Shown here piece by piece: positions 44,904 through 57,260 of a stretch of 64,000 nt of DNA. The first letter of the stretch is position 1. Every line of letters begins with the position of its first letter. The stretch lies in assembly GCA_907163375.1 (NCBI GenBank), contig CAJQUW010001844.1, positions 186,001-250,000 of the forward strand. The letters run 5' to 3'. The notes under the pieces were generated by a model. That model searched no databases and was not told where the DNA came from. It saw nothing but the letters and a program-made list of their open reading frames with translations. Source of the DNA: Prostheceraeus crozeri (Eukaryota > Platyhelminthes > Polycladida > Euryleptidae). The position numbers and the translations under genes were made by a program.

Positions 44904-45296
44904 ATGGCGCAGGTAGTTTCCCAGAGCATGGAGGACATTGTTTAGGTGACTCTAAGGACGTATGTCGAGCTGCCTTCAGTGATAGGCTTCCAACTCATGA
45001 TGAATGATGATATGCTTACGACCTACATTCAACCATTGGTGTATGCCCACACCCTCCCCCACAACGAGCTTGTCTGCCACATTGTATTCATGAGTGTGGC
45101 TCAAAGTAGGAAATTGATTGATGAGACTTTGCTGAAATATCCAAGGCGCGTATTCAAGCATGGTCGCCTACTGTTGGAGTATTATTATCAATGGCGCGAC
45201 GACACACATTTGCCCACCCGTGTTTTACCACACCTATCAACGGAAGAATACAATAGAGCTTTAGTCGAGACGGTGAAAGGAGACGATGAGCGCTAG
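44904..45296 (+). CDS. Gene C: small unrecognised protein with in-frame TAG after 13 codons (left arm)
   Basis: From ATG 44904 the frame reads MAQVVSQSMEDIV, then TAG (44943-44945), then a further 117 codons to 45296. A GTAGTT at 44913 and TTTAG at 44945 would remove exactly 33 nt including the stop, but that is too short for a usual intron. Readthrough, or initiation at the later Met cluster (MMNDDM, 44997), are alternatives. The protein is helical and acidic at its end (KGDDER), without recognised domains. The same stop occurs in the other arm. Confidence 0.45.
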
Positions 45297-45385
45297 CGGG
45301 TGAATGAAGCATCGGTGAGAGTGGGAATCAACTTGATGCTATTCTCCAATGAGGATTGTTGTCTAATGAGAATCAAGCATTCCTT

Positions 45386-45393
45386 TATAAATA
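45386..45393 (+). promoter_or_regulatory. TATA box of gene D, left arm
   Basis: TATAAATA lies about 100 bp upstream of the gene D ATG, with a C/T-rich leader between. It has a good match and position for an RNA polymerase II core promoter. Confidence 0.7.
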
Positions 45394-45491
45394 GAGAGCC
45401 TTCCACAGTGAGAATCATTCCATCGTTGAATCGTACAAGTGGCGGACGCACATTCTCTCTCTCTACATCCCTGTTATATTATCCAACTAAA

Positions 45492-46266
45492 ATGGTAAGT
45501 CGCTACTTTCCTCCCTCTCCTCCCTTGAACGTAAACTTAATACAATCTTTTTTATTTTCAGGCATCTTCTACATCTGCTGCACTAGTAGGACAAAATGGT
45601 GGCCAGACGTTACAAGGTTCGCTACAATCAGATCATCTACAGCTGAGACCAGTGGAAGAAACAACAAAGGTACATAATCCTACACCGCTACAGCGTAAAT
45701 TTAAACAAGTCTTGCGTCATGAGGATCACAGCGTAGTACTGCGAACGGGAATGCTCCCTTCCACTGATGTGAAGATATTGAGCAATCAGTATGGGGATTA
45801 CATACTCATCCCCGTGAGTCCGTACATTCGCCACCAACTTGACATTATTGAAGAGTACATAACATTAAATATGGACATTCCTACTCCTCTTGCTCAAGAG
45901 TGGAAGGCGAGAGATGAAAAGGATACTCCCTATAGAAGGATTTGGGATGGCAATCAAATTTGCCTACCATTATCACATTGGTGTAGTTATTATAAAAAGG
46001 ATGGAGATCAATCAATACCCATCAGATGTGATGAGCTCGGAGAAGGTACTTGGGATATCATTTTCAAAGTGAATGGACTATATTATGGTCAGCACAAGGA
46101 TAACAAAATAGCCTCTCTCTCGATATACACTGAATCCATCCTATATATTCCAAAACCACCCAGCGTAGATGACATTATTGACGAAATCCTTAACGGGGAT
46201 GGTACGAAGCGCAAGTCGGGCAAGAATGCTACTTCCAAACGCAAGTCAAGGAAAGAGAATTGCTAA
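45492..46266 (+). CDS. Gene D: unrecognised 235-residue protein with basic tail (left arm)
   Basis: The ATG (45492-45494) is the whole coding part of exon 1. It is followed at once by GTAAGT; the 67-nt intron ends TTTTATTTTCAG at 45561, and exon 2 (45562-46266) continues in frame as ASSTSAALVGQ. The central part looks like a beta-rich globular domain (YILIPVSPYI, ICLPLSHWCSYY, WDIIFKVNGLYYG, SILYIP), suggestive of an OB-like or capsid-like fold, but I cannot assign it. The C-terminus is strongly basic (KRKSGK, SKRKSRK), fitting nuclear import or nucleic-acid binding. TATA box at 45386. The mirror copy differs by E to G near the C-terminus. Confidence 0.7.
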
Positions 46267-46300
46267 TCCTTTCCTAACTCTACCCTATGACAATTCGCTT

Positions 46301-46426
46301 ATGTGCTTTGAGTGTCGTGGACGTGGTCTTATTAGATACATTTTACTTCTTCGTTACCATCATATCATTTGTGTATTTTGTCGTGAAAAGCATCGATGTA
46401 ATTCCTCATTTTGTGATATGTTATAG
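46301..46426 (+). CDS. Gene E: 41-residue zinc-ribbon-like frame (left arm)
   Basis: A short ATG-started frame has CFEC near the start, then HHIICVFC and HRCNSSFC, the pattern of a small zinc-binding module. It lies between genes D and F and may be a small protein or an exon joined to gene F. The frame is open further upstream, overlapping the end of gene D in another frame. The call rests on Cys/His spacing only. Confidence 0.35.
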   Translation: MCFECRGRGLIRYILLLRYHHIICVFCREKHRCNSSFCDML

Positions 46427-46459
46427 AACGTTTCCTTAGATGTGCAATTTACGTTTTAG

Positions 46460-47008
46460 GCTTCTATCATCATTTTTATGGATTGTGAAGGTGAACCTGT
46501 GCAGGAGCTCAGTGCTATTGCTATGAACAATTGGACATATCAGATTGTTAGTGTCTATCATCAACATGCCAACTGTGATCCCAATGTTGATCAATGGGCG
46601 AGAAAACACATTCATGGACTTAATCTGAAATATTTGCAAGACTATGGCTTTTCTTGTGAGACTGCTCTTCTTATTGACTTTAAACGATGGTTAGCTGCTT
46701 TCAATGTTATACGCATTTTTTGTAATAATCCTGGTAAGGAGAGGAAAGTATTTCCCAATCTAGTCATTAATGATATTTTGCTCCCACCTTGGGATAGTAG
46801 AGTGAATCAACACTATCATGAAGTCACGAAACGTTTTAAGGATTTGTGTGTTCCTATTTTGTCAGTTCGTTGTAGTAGCTACGTTCATAACCAATGCTTC
46901 TTTCCTCCTTACCTCAACACTGTCAAAGTCCTATATGGTTATCATTGCTCGCTATATGACAGTTACCAGCTGTATCTATTTTATCTGTTTCAAACCATTG
47001 ATTTGTAA
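46460..47008 (+). CDS. Gene F: DEDDh-type 3'-5' exonuclease-like protein (left arm)
   Basis: The frame is open from a possible splice acceptor (ACGTTTTAG, exon start 46460) through ATG 46478 to 47008. Counting from that Met: D2 and E4 in IIFMDCEGEP fit Exo I; HIHGLN with a following helix (45-72) and CNNPGKE (82-88) fit the Exo II region, with N in place of the usual D; and H156 and D161 in YHCSLYDSYQLYL fit the Exo III H-x4-D. This is the DnaQ/RNase T-like layout, acting on DNA or RNA ends. It is about 180 residues, a single domain. AATAAA follows 22 bp after the stop. The family call is from motifs and is not certain. Confidence 0.5.
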   Translation, partial: ASIIIFMDCEGEPVQELSAIAMNNWTYQIVSVYHQHANCDPNVDQWARKHIHGLNLKYLQDYGFSCETALLIDFKRWLAAFNVIRIFCNNPGKERKVFPNLVINDILLPPWDSRVNQHYHEVTKRFKDLCVPILSVRCSSYVHNQCFFPPYLNTVKVLYGYHCSLYDSYQLYLFYLFQTIDL

Positions 47009-47030
47009 TGCATGCTTGTTACAGTTATTC

Positions 47031-47036
47031 AATAAA
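47031..47036 (+). terminator. Polyadenylation signal of gene F, left arm
   Basis: AATAAA lies 22 bp after the gene F stop, ahead of the AATAAA-rich satellite. Confidence 0.6.
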
Positions 47037-47159
47037 AGGTATTATGCGAAGAGTTGTTGTTATCATGCAACGGATGGGTTAGATGAAGGGTGATCATATC
47101 TTTTTCAAATGACTGTGAAACATTGATTTCTATGATGAAGATTTAAACAGTTAGATTTG

Positions 47160-50100
47160 ATGACGAATAAGATTTACTAGTTTGCAAGTTAGACTAAGCG
47201 TTCTATTATTTGTAAATAAAAGATATAGTTTCAACAGTTTACAGATTAAAAATAAAGTTTCAATAGTGTATGTGTTAGAAATAAAGTTTAAGCTGTTTCT
47301 ATGTTAGAAATAAAATAAAGTTTCAAGAGTTTACAAGTTAAAATTAAAGTTTCAACAGTGTGTACGTTAGAAATAAAGTTAAATCTGTTTGTAAAAATAA
47401 GATTGCGGGATTAAATAGTTTGTAAGTTAGACTAAGCGTTCCACTATTTGTAAATGAAAGATATAGTTTCAACAGTTTACAGATTACAAAATAAAGTTTC
47501 AATAGTGTATATGTTAAAAATAAAGTTTAAGCTTTTTGTGTGTTAGAAATAAAATAAAGTTTCAACCGTTAACAAGTTAAAAATAAAGTTTCAGATTAAA
47601 ATAAAGTTTCAATAGTGTGTATGATGGAAATAAAGTTTAAGCGCCTTGTGCGTTAGAAATAAAGTTTCAGCCGTTTACAAGTTAAAAATAAAGTTTCAAC
47701 AGTGTGTACGTTAAGAATAAAGTTCTATCTGTTTATATGTTAGAAATAAAAATAAAGGTTCACCAGTTTACAAGTTAAGAATAAAGTTTTATCTGCTTGC
47801 ATGTCAGAAATGAAATAAAGTTTCACCAGTTTAAAAGTTAAAAATAAAGTTTCAATAGTGTGTATGTTAGAAATAAAGTTTCAATAGTGTGTATGTTAAG
47901 AATAAAGTTCTATCTGTTTGTATGTTAGAAATAAAACAAAGTTTCAACCGTTAACAAGTTAAAAATAAAGTTTCAGATTAAAATAAAGTTTCAATAGTGT
48001 GTATGATGGAAATAAAGTTTAAGCGCTTTGTGCGTTAGAAATAAAGTTTCAGCCGTTTACAAGTTAAAAATAAAGTTTCAACAGTGTGTACGTTAAGAAT
48101 AAAGCTCTATCTGTTTATATGTTAGAAATAAAAATAAAGGTTCACCAGTTTACAAGTTAAGAATAAAGTTTTATCTGCTTGCATGTCAGAAATGAAATAA
48201 AGTTTCACCAGTTTAAAAGTTAAAAATAAAGTTTCAATAGTGTGTATGTTAAGAATAAAGTTTTATCTGTTTGTATGTTAGAATTAAGACAAAGTTTCAA
48301 CCGTTTACAAGTTAAAAATAAAGTTTCAATAGTTAACACGTTAAAAATAAAGTTTCAATAGTGTGTATGTTACGAATAAAGTTCTATCTGTTTAGATGTT
48401 AGAAATAAAAATGACGGTTCACCAGTTTACAAGTTAAGAATAAAGTTTCACCAGTTTAAAAGTTAAGAATAAAGTTTCAATAGTGTGAATGTTAAGAATA
48501 AAGTTCTATCTGTTTATATGTTAGAAATAAAATGAAGTTTCGCCAGTTTACAAGTTAAGAATAAATTTTATCTGCTTGTATGCTAGAAATGAAATAAAGT
48601 TTCACCAGTTTACAAGTTAAAAAATAAAGTTTCAATAGTGTGTATGTTAGAAATAAAGTTTCAATAGTGTGTATGTTAAGAATAAAGTTTTATCTGTTTG
48701 TATGTTAGAAATAAAACAAAGTTTCAACCGTTAACAAGTTAAAAATAAAGTTTCAGACTAAAATAAAGTTTCAATAGTGTGTATGATGGAAATAATGTTT
48801 AAGCGCTTTGTGCGTTAGAAATAAAGTTTCAGCCGTTTACAAGTTAAAAATAAAGTTTCAATAGTGTGTATGTTAAGAATAAAGTTCTATCTGTTTATAT
48901 GTTAGAAATAAAATGAAGGTTCACCAGTTTACAAGTTAAGAATAAATTTTATCTGCTTGTATGTTAGAAATAAAGTTTCAATAGTGTGTATGTTAAGAAT
49001 AAAGTTTTATCTGTTTGTATGTTAGAATTAAGACAAAGTTTCAACCGTTTACAAGTTAAAAATAAAGTTTCAATAGTTAACACGTTAAAAATAAAGTTTC
49101 AATAGTGTGTATGTTACGAATAAAGTTCTATCTGTTTAGATGTTAGAAATAAAAATGACGGTTCACCAGTTTACAAGTTAAGAATAAAGTTTCACCAGTT
49201 TAAAAGTTAAGAATAAAGTTTCAATAGTGTGAATGTTAAGAATAAAGTTCTATCTGTTTATATGTTAGAAATAAAATGAAGTTTCGCCAGTTTACAAGTT
49301 AAGAATAAATTTTATCTGCTTGTATGCTAGAAATGAAATAAAGTTTCACCAGTTTACAAGTTAAAAAATAAAGTTTCAATAGTGTGTATGTTAGAAATAA
49401 AGTTTCAATAGTGTGTATGTTAAGAATAAAGTTTTATCTGTTTGTATGTTAGAAATAAAACAAAGTTTCAACCGTTAACAAGTTAAAAATAAAGTTTCAG
49501 ACTAAAATAAAGTTTCAATAGTGTGTATGATGGAAATAATGTTTAAGCGCTTTGTGCGTTAGAAATAAAGTTTCAGCCGTTTACAAGTTAAAAATAAAGT
49601 TTCAATAGTGTGTATGTTAAGAATAAAGTTCTATCTGTTTATATGTTAGAAATAAAATGAAGGTTCACCAGTTTACAAGTTAAGAATAAATTTTATCTGC
49701 TTGTATGTTAGAAATAAAAATAAAGGTTCACCAGTTTACAAGTTAAGAATAAAGTTTTATCTGCTTGCATGTCAGAAATGAAATAAAGTTTCACCAGTTT
49801 AAAAGTTAAAAATAAAGTTTCAATAGTGTGTATGTTAGAAATAAAGTTTCAATAGTGTGTATGTTAAGAATAAAGTTCTATCTGTTTGTATGTTAGAAAT
49901 AAAACAAAGTTTCAACCGTTAACAAGTTAAAAATAAAGTTTCAGATTAAAATAAAGTTTCAATAGTGTGTATGATGGAAATAAAGTTTAAGCGCTTTGTG
50001 CGTTAGAAATAAAGTTTCAGCCGTTTACAAGTTAAAAATAAAGTTTCAACAGTGTGTACGTTAAGAATAAAGCTCTATCTGTTTATATGTTAGAAATAAA

Positions 50101-53100
50101 AATAAAGGTTCACCAGTTTACAAGTTAAGAATAAAGTTTTATCTGCTTGCATGTCAGAAATGAAATAAAGTTTCACCAGTTTAAAAGTTAAAAATAAAGT
50201 TTCAATAGTGTGTATGTTAGAAATAAAGTTTCAATAGTGTGTATGTTAAGAATAAAGTTTTATCTGTTTGTATGTTAGAATTAAGACAAAGTTTCAACCG
50301 TTTACAAGTTAAAAATAAAGTTTCAATAGTTAACACGTTAAAAATAAAGTTTCAATAGTGTGTATGTTACGAATAAAGTTCTATCTGTTTAGATGTTAGA
50401 AATAAAAATGACGGTTCACCAGTTTACAAGTTAAGAATAAAGTTTCACCAGTTTAAAAGTTAAGAATAAAGTTTCAATAGTGTGAATGTTAAGAATAAAG
50501 TTCTATCTGTTTATATGTTAGAAATAAACTGGCGAAACTTCATTTTATTTCTAACATATAAACAGATAGAACTTTATTCTTAACATTCACACTATTGAAA
50601 CTTTATTCTTAACTTTTAAACTGGTGAAACTTTATTCTTAACTTGTAAACTGGTGAACCGTCATTTTTATTTCTAACATCTAAACAGATAGAACTTTATT
50701 CGTAACATACACACTATTGAAACTTTATTTTTAACGTGTTAACTATTGAAACTTTATTTTTAACTTGTAAACGGTTGAAACTTTGTCTTAATTCTAACAT
50801 ACAAACAGATAAAACTTTATTCTTAACATACACACTATTGAAACTTTATTTCTAACATACACACTATTGAAACTTTATTTTTAACTTTTAAACTGGTGAA
50901 ACTTTATTTCATTTCTGACATGCAAGCAGATAAAACTTTATTCTTAACTTGTAAACTGGTGAACCTTTATTTTTATTTCTAACATACAAACAGATAGAGC
51001 TTTATTCTTAACGTACACACTGTTGAAACTTTATTTTTAACTTGTAAACGGCTGAAACTTTATTTCTAACGCACAAAGCGCTTAAACTTTATTTCCATCA
51101 TACACACTATTGAAACTTTATTTTAATCTGAAACTTTATTTTTAACTTGTTAACGGTTGAAACTTTGTTTTATTTCTAACATACAAACAGATAGAACTTT
51201 ATTCTTAACATACACACTATTGAAACTTTATTTCTAACATACACACTATTGAAACTTTATTTTTAACTTTTAAACTGGTGAAACTTTATTTCATTTCTGA
51301 CATGCAAGCAGATAAAACTTTATTCTTAACTTGTAAACTGGTGAACCTTTATTTTTATTTCTAACATACAAGCAGATAAAATTTATTCTTAACTTGTAAA
51401 CTGGTGAACCTTCATTTTATTTCTAACATATAAACAGATAGAACTTTATTCTTAACATACACACTATTGAAACTTTATTTTTAACTTGTAAACGGCTGAA
51501 ACTTTATTTCTAACGCACAAAGCGCTTAAACATTATTTCCATCATACACACTATTGAAACTTTATTTTAGTCTGAAACTTTATTTTTAACTTGTTAACGG
51601 TTGAAACTTTGTTTTATTTCTAACATACAAACAGATAAAACTTTATTCTTAACATACACACTATTGAAACTTTATTTCTAACATACACACTATTGAAACT
51701 TTATTTTTTAACTTGTAAACTGGTGAAACTTTATTTCATTTCTAGCATACAAGCAGATAAAATTTATTCTTAACTTGTAAACTGGCGAAACTTCATTTTA
51801 TTTCTAACATATAAACAGATAGAACTTTATTCTTAACATTCACACTATTGAAACTTTATTCTTAACTTTTAAACTGGTGAAACTTTATTCTTAACTTGTA
51901 AACTGGTGAACCGTCATTTTTATTTCTAACATCTAAACAGATAGAACTTTATTCGTAACATACACACTATTGAAACTTTATTTTTAACGTGTTAACTATT
52001 GAAACTTTATTTTTAACTTGTAAACGGTTGAAACTTTGTCTTAATTCTAACATACAAACAGATAAAACTTTATTCTTAACATACACACTATTGAAACTTT
52101 ATTTCTAACATACAAGCAGATAAAATTTATTCTTAACTTGTAAACTGGTGAACCTTCATTTTATTTCTAACATATAAACAGATAGAGCTTTATTCTTAAC
52201 ATACACACTATTGAAACTTTATTTTTAACTTGTAAACGGCTGAAACTTTATTTCTAACGCACAAAGCGCTTAAACATTATTTCCATCATACACACTATTG
52301 AAACTTTATTTTAGTCTGAAACTTTATTTTTAACTTGTTAACGGTTGAAACTTTGTTTTATTTCTAACATACAAACAGATAAAACTTTATTCTTAACATA
52401 CACACTATTGAAACTTTATTTCTAACATACACACTATTGAAACTTTATTTTTTAACTTGTAAACTGGTGAAACTTTATTTCATTTCTAGCATACAAGCAG
52501 ATAAAATTTATTCTTAACTTGTAAACTGGCGAAACTTCATTTTATTTCTAACATATAAACAGATAGAACTTTATTCTTAACATTCACACTATTGAAACTT
52601 TATTCTTAACTTTTAAACTGGTGAAACTTTATTCTTAACTTGTAAACTGGTGAACCGTCATTTTTATTTCTAACATCTAAACAGATAGAACTTTATTCGT
52701 AACATACACACTATTGAAACTTTATTTTTAACGTGTTAACTATTGAAACTTTATTTTTAACTTGTAAACGGTTGAAACTTTGTCTTAATTCTAACATACA
52801 AACAGATAAAACTTTATTCTTAACATACACACTATTGAAACTTTATTTCTAACATACACACTATTGAAACTTTATTTTTAACTTTTAAACTGGTGAAACT
52901 TTATTTCATTTCTGACATGCAAGCAGATAAAACTTTATTCTTAACTTGTAAACTGGTGAACCTTTATTTTTATTTCTAACATATAAACAGATAGAGCTTT
53001 ATTCTTAACGTACACACTGTTGAAACTTTATTTTTAACTTGTAAACGGCTGAAACTTTATTTCTAACGCACAAAGCGCTTAAACTTTATTTCCATCATAC

Positions 53101-55490
53101 ACACTATTGAAACTTTATTTTAATCTGAAACTTTATTTTTAACTTGTTAACGGTTGAAACTTTGTTTTATTTCTAACATACAAACAGATAAAACTTTATT
53201 CTTAACATACACACTATTGAAACTTTATTTCTAACATACACACTATTGAAACTTTATTTTTTAACTTGTAAACTGGTGAAACTTTATTTCATTTCTAGCA
53301 TACAAGCAGATAAAATTTATTCTTAACTTGTAAACTGGCGAAACTTCATTTTATTTCTAACATATAAACAGATAGAACTTTATTCTTAACATTCACACTA
53401 TTGAAACTTTATTCTTAACTTTTAAACTGGTGAAACTTTATTCTTAACTTGTAAACTGGTGAACCGTCATTTTTATTTCTAACATCTAAACAGATAGAAC
53501 TTTATTCGTAACATACACACTATTGAAACTTTATTTTTAACGTGTTAACTATTGAAACTTTATTTTTAACTTGTAAACGGTTGAAACTTTGTCTTAATTC
53601 TAACATACAAACAGATAAAACTTTATTCTTAACATACACACTATTGAAACTTTATTTCTAACATACAAGCAGATAAAATTTATTCTTAACTTGTAAACTG
53701 GTGAACCTTCATTTTATTTCTAACATATAAACAGATAGAGCTTTATTCTTAACATACACACTATTGAAACTTTATTTTTAACTTGTAAACGGCTGAAACT
53801 TTATTTCTAACGCACAAAGCGCTTAAACATTATTTCCATCATACACACTATTGAAACTTTATTTTAGTCTGAAACTTTATTTTTAACTTGTTAACGGTTG
53901 AAACTTTGTTTTATTTCTAACATACAAACAGATAAAACTTTATTCTTAACATACACACTATTGAAACTTTATTTCTAACATACACACTATTGAAACTTTA
54001 TTTTTTAACTTGTAAACTGGTGAAACTTTATTTCATTTCTAGCATACAAGCAGATAAAATTTATTCTTAACTTGTAAACTGGCGAAACTTCATTTTATTT
54101 CTAACATATAAACAGATAGAACTTTATTCTTAACATTCACACTATTGAAACTTTATTCTTAACTTTTAAACTGGTGAAACTTTATTCTTAACTTGTAAAC
54201 TGGTGAACCGTCATTTTTATTTCTAACATCTAAACAGATAGAACTTTATTCGTAACATACACACTATTGAAACTTTATTTTTAACGTGTTAACTATTGAA
54301 ACTTTATTTTTAACTTGTAAACGGTTGAAACTTTGTCTTAATTCTAACATACAAACAGATAAAACTTTATTCTTAACATACACACTATTGAAACTTTATT
54401 TCTAACATACACACTATTGAAACTTTATTTTTAACTTTTAAACTGGTGAAACTTTATTTCATTTCTGACATGCAAGCAGATAAAACTTTATTCTTAACTT
54501 GTAAACTGGTGAACCTTTATTTTTATTTCTAACATATAAACAGATAGAGCTTTATTCTTAACGTACACACTGTTGAAACTTTATTTTTAACTTGTAAACG
54601 GCTGAAACTTTATTTCTAACGCACAAAGCGCTTAAACTTTATTTCCATCATACACACTATTGAAACTTTATTTTAATCTGAAACTTTATTTTTAACTTGT
54701 TAACGGTTGAAACTTTGTTTTATTTCTAACATACAAACAGATAGAACTTTATTCTTAACATACACACTATTGAAACTTTATTTCTAACATACACACTATT
54801 GAAACTTTATTTTTAACTTTTAAACTGGTGAAACTTTATTTCATTTCTGACATGCAAGCAGATAAAACTTTATTCTTAACTTGTAAACTGGTGAACCTTT
54901 ATTTTTATTTCTAACATATAAACAGATAGAACTTTATTCTTAACGTACACACTGTTGAAACTTTATTTTTAACTTGTAAACGGCTGAAACTTTATTTCTA
55001 ACGCACAAGGCGCTTAAACTTTATTTCCATCATACACACTATTGAAACTTTATTTTAATCTGAAACTTTATTTTTAACTTGTTAACGGTTGAAACTTTAT
55101 TTTATTTCTAACACACAAAAAGCTTAAACTTTATTTTTAACATATACACTATTGAAACTTTATTTTGTAATCTGTAAACTGTTGAAACTATATCTTTCAT
55201 TTACAAATAGTGGAACGCTTAGTCTAACTTACAAACTATTTAATCCCGCAATCTTATTTTTACAAACAGATTTAACTTTATTTCTAACGTACACACTGTT
55301 GAAACTTTAATTTTAACTTGTAAACTCTTGAAACTTTATTTTATTTCTAACATAGAAACAGCTTAAACTTTATTTCTAACACATACACTATTGAAACTTT
55401 ATTTTTAATCTGTAAACTGTTGAAACTATATCTTTTATTTACAAATAATAGAACGCTTAGTCTAACTTGCAAACTAGTAAATCTTATTCG
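47160..55490. repeat. Central satellite of about 30-bp monomers carrying AATAAA
   Basis: Monomers of the form GTTAGAAATAAAGTTTCA plus a 12-13 bp variable part (AATAGTGTGTAT, CCAGTTTACAA, TCTGTTTATAT) repeat in higher-order blocks of several hundred bp. In the left half AATAAA is on the plus strand, in the right half on the minus strand, so both halves present it to transcription running toward the centre. The right half is 1582 bp longer. No genes. Confidence 0.95.
50525..50543. other. Centre of the palindrome
   Basis: Left-arm satellite (GTTAGAAATAAA) switches to right-arm satellite (TAAACTGGCGAAAC) with TAAA shared by both. The 15-nt asymmetric spacer is 50529-50543. Both sides of the switch belong to the same satellite unit type, as expected of a fold-back template switch at microhomology. 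Confidence 0.85.
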
Positions 55491-55617
55491 TCATCAAATC
55501 TAACTGTTTAAATCTTCATCATAGAAATCAATGTTTCACAGTCATTTGAAAAAGATATGATCACCCTTCATCTAACCCATCCGTTGCATGATAACAACAA
55601 CTCTTCGCATAATACCT

Positions 55618-55623
55618 TTTATT
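55618..55623 (-). terminator. Polyadenylation signal of gene F, right arm
   Basis: Mirror of 47031-47036. Confidence 0.6.
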
Positions 55624-55645
55624 GAATAACTGTAACAAGCATGCA

Positions 55646-56194
55646 TTACAAATCAATGGTTTGAAACAGATAAAATAGATACAGCTGGTAACTGTCATAT
55701 AGCGAGCAATGATAACCATATAGGACTTTGACAGTGTTGAGGTAAGGAGGAAAGAAGCATTGGTTATGAACGTAGCTACTACAACGAACTGACAAAATAG
55801 GAACACACAAATCCTTAAAACGTTTCGTGACTTCATGATAGTGTTGATTCACTCTACTATCCCAAGGTGGGAGCAAAATATCATTAATGACTAGATTGGG
55901 AAATACTTTCCTCTCCTTACCAGGATTATTACAAAAAATGCGTATAACATTGAAAGCAGCTAACCATCGTTTAAAGTCAATAAGAAGAGCAGTCTCACAA
56001 GAAAAGCCATAGTCTTGCAAATATTTCAGATTAAGTCCATGAATGTGTTTTCTCGCCCATTGATCAACATTGGGATCACAGTTGGCATGTTGATGATAGA
56101 CACTAACAATCTGATATGTCCAATTGTTCATAGCAATAGCACTGAGCTCCTGCACAGGTTCACCTTCACAATCCATAAAAATGATGATAGAAGC
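55646..56194 (-). CDS. Gene F copy: DEDDh-type exonuclease-like protein (right arm)
   Basis: Same protein as the left-arm copy over its 176 residues from the Met, with all candidate catalytic residues retained. The mirrored acceptor ends next to 56194. Confidence 0.5.
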   Translation of the reverse strand, partial: ASIIIFMDCEGEPVQELSAIAMNNWTYQIVSVYHQHANCDPNVDQWARKHIHGLNLKYLQDYGFSCETALLIDFKRWLAAFNVIRIFCNNPGKERKVFPNLVINDILLPPWDSRVNQHYHEVTKRFKDLCVPILSVRCSSYVHNQCFFPPYLNTVKVLYGYHCSLYDSYQLYLFYLFQTIDL

Positions 56195-56227
56195 CTAAAA
56201 CGTAAATTGCACATCTAAGGAAACGTT

Positions 56228-56353
56228 CTATAACATATCACAAAATGAGGAATTACATCGATGCTTTTCACGACAAAATACACAAATGATATGATGGTAA
56301 CGAAGAAGTAAAATGTATCTAATAAGACCACGTCCACGACACTCAAAGCACAT
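56228..56353 (-). CDS. Gene E copy: zinc-ribbon-like small frame (right arm)
   Basis: Identical in the 41-residue part to the left-arm copy. The one difference nearby lies upstream, in the overlapping end of gene D. Confidence 0.35.
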   Translation of the reverse strand: MCFECRGRGLIRYILLLRYHHIICVFCREKHRCNSSFCDML

Positions 56354-56387
56354 AAGCGAATTGTCATAGGGTAGAGTTAGGAAAGGA

Positions 56388-57162
56388 TTAGCAATTCCCT
56401 TTCCTTGACTTGCGTTTGGAAGTAGCATTCTTGCCCGACTTGCGCTTCGTACCATCCCCGTTAAGGATTTCGTCAATAATGTCATCTACGCTGGGTGGTT
56501 TTGGAATATATAGGATGGATTCAGTGTATATCGAGAGAGAGGCTATTTTGTTATCCTTGTGCTGACCATAATATAGTCCATTCACTTTGAAAATGATATC
56601 CCAAGTACCTTCTCCGAGCTCATCACATCTGATGGGTATTGATTGATCTCCATCCTTTTTATAATAACTACACCAATGTGATAATGGTAGGCAAATTTGA
56701 TTGCCATCCCAAATCCTTCTATAGGGAGTATCCTTTTCATCTCTCGCCTTCCACTCTTGAGCAAGAGGAGTAGGAATGTCCATATTTAATGTTATGTACT
56801 CTTCAATAATGTCAAGTTGGTGGCGAATGTACGGACTCACGGGGATGAGTATGTAATCCCCATACTGATTGCTCAATATCTTCACATCAGTGGAAGGGAG
56901 CATTCCCGTTCGCAGTACTACGCTGTGATCCTCATGACGCAAGACTTGTTTAAATTTACGCTGTAGCGGTGTAGGATTATGTACCTTTGTTGTTTCTTCC
57001 ACTGGTCTCAGCTGTAGATGATCTGATTGTAGCGAACCTTGTAACGTCTGGCCACCATTTTGTCCTACTAGTGCAGCAGATGTAGAAGATGCCTGAAAAT
57101 AAAAAAGATTGTATTAAGTTTACGTTCAAGGGAGGAGAGGGAGGAAAGTAGCGACTTACCAT
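56388..57162 (-). CDS. Gene D copy: unrecognised 235-residue protein (right arm)
   Basis: Exon 2 is 56388-57092 and the ATG exon is 57160-57162, with the same 67-nt intron. It differs from the left-arm protein only near the C-terminus (KGNC for KENC). TATA box mirrored at 57261-57268. Confidence 0.7.
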
Positions 57163-57260
57163 TTTAGTTGGATAATATAACAGGGATGTAGAGAGAGAGA
57201 ATGTGCGTCCGCCACTTGTACGATTCAACGATGGAATGATTCTCACTGTGGAAGGCTCTC

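Noticed and set aside
47160..55490. Regular short repeats that could suggest a CRISPR-like array
   Set aside because: Monomers abut without unique spacers, vary by higher-order blocks, and lie in animal DNA; this is a satellite.
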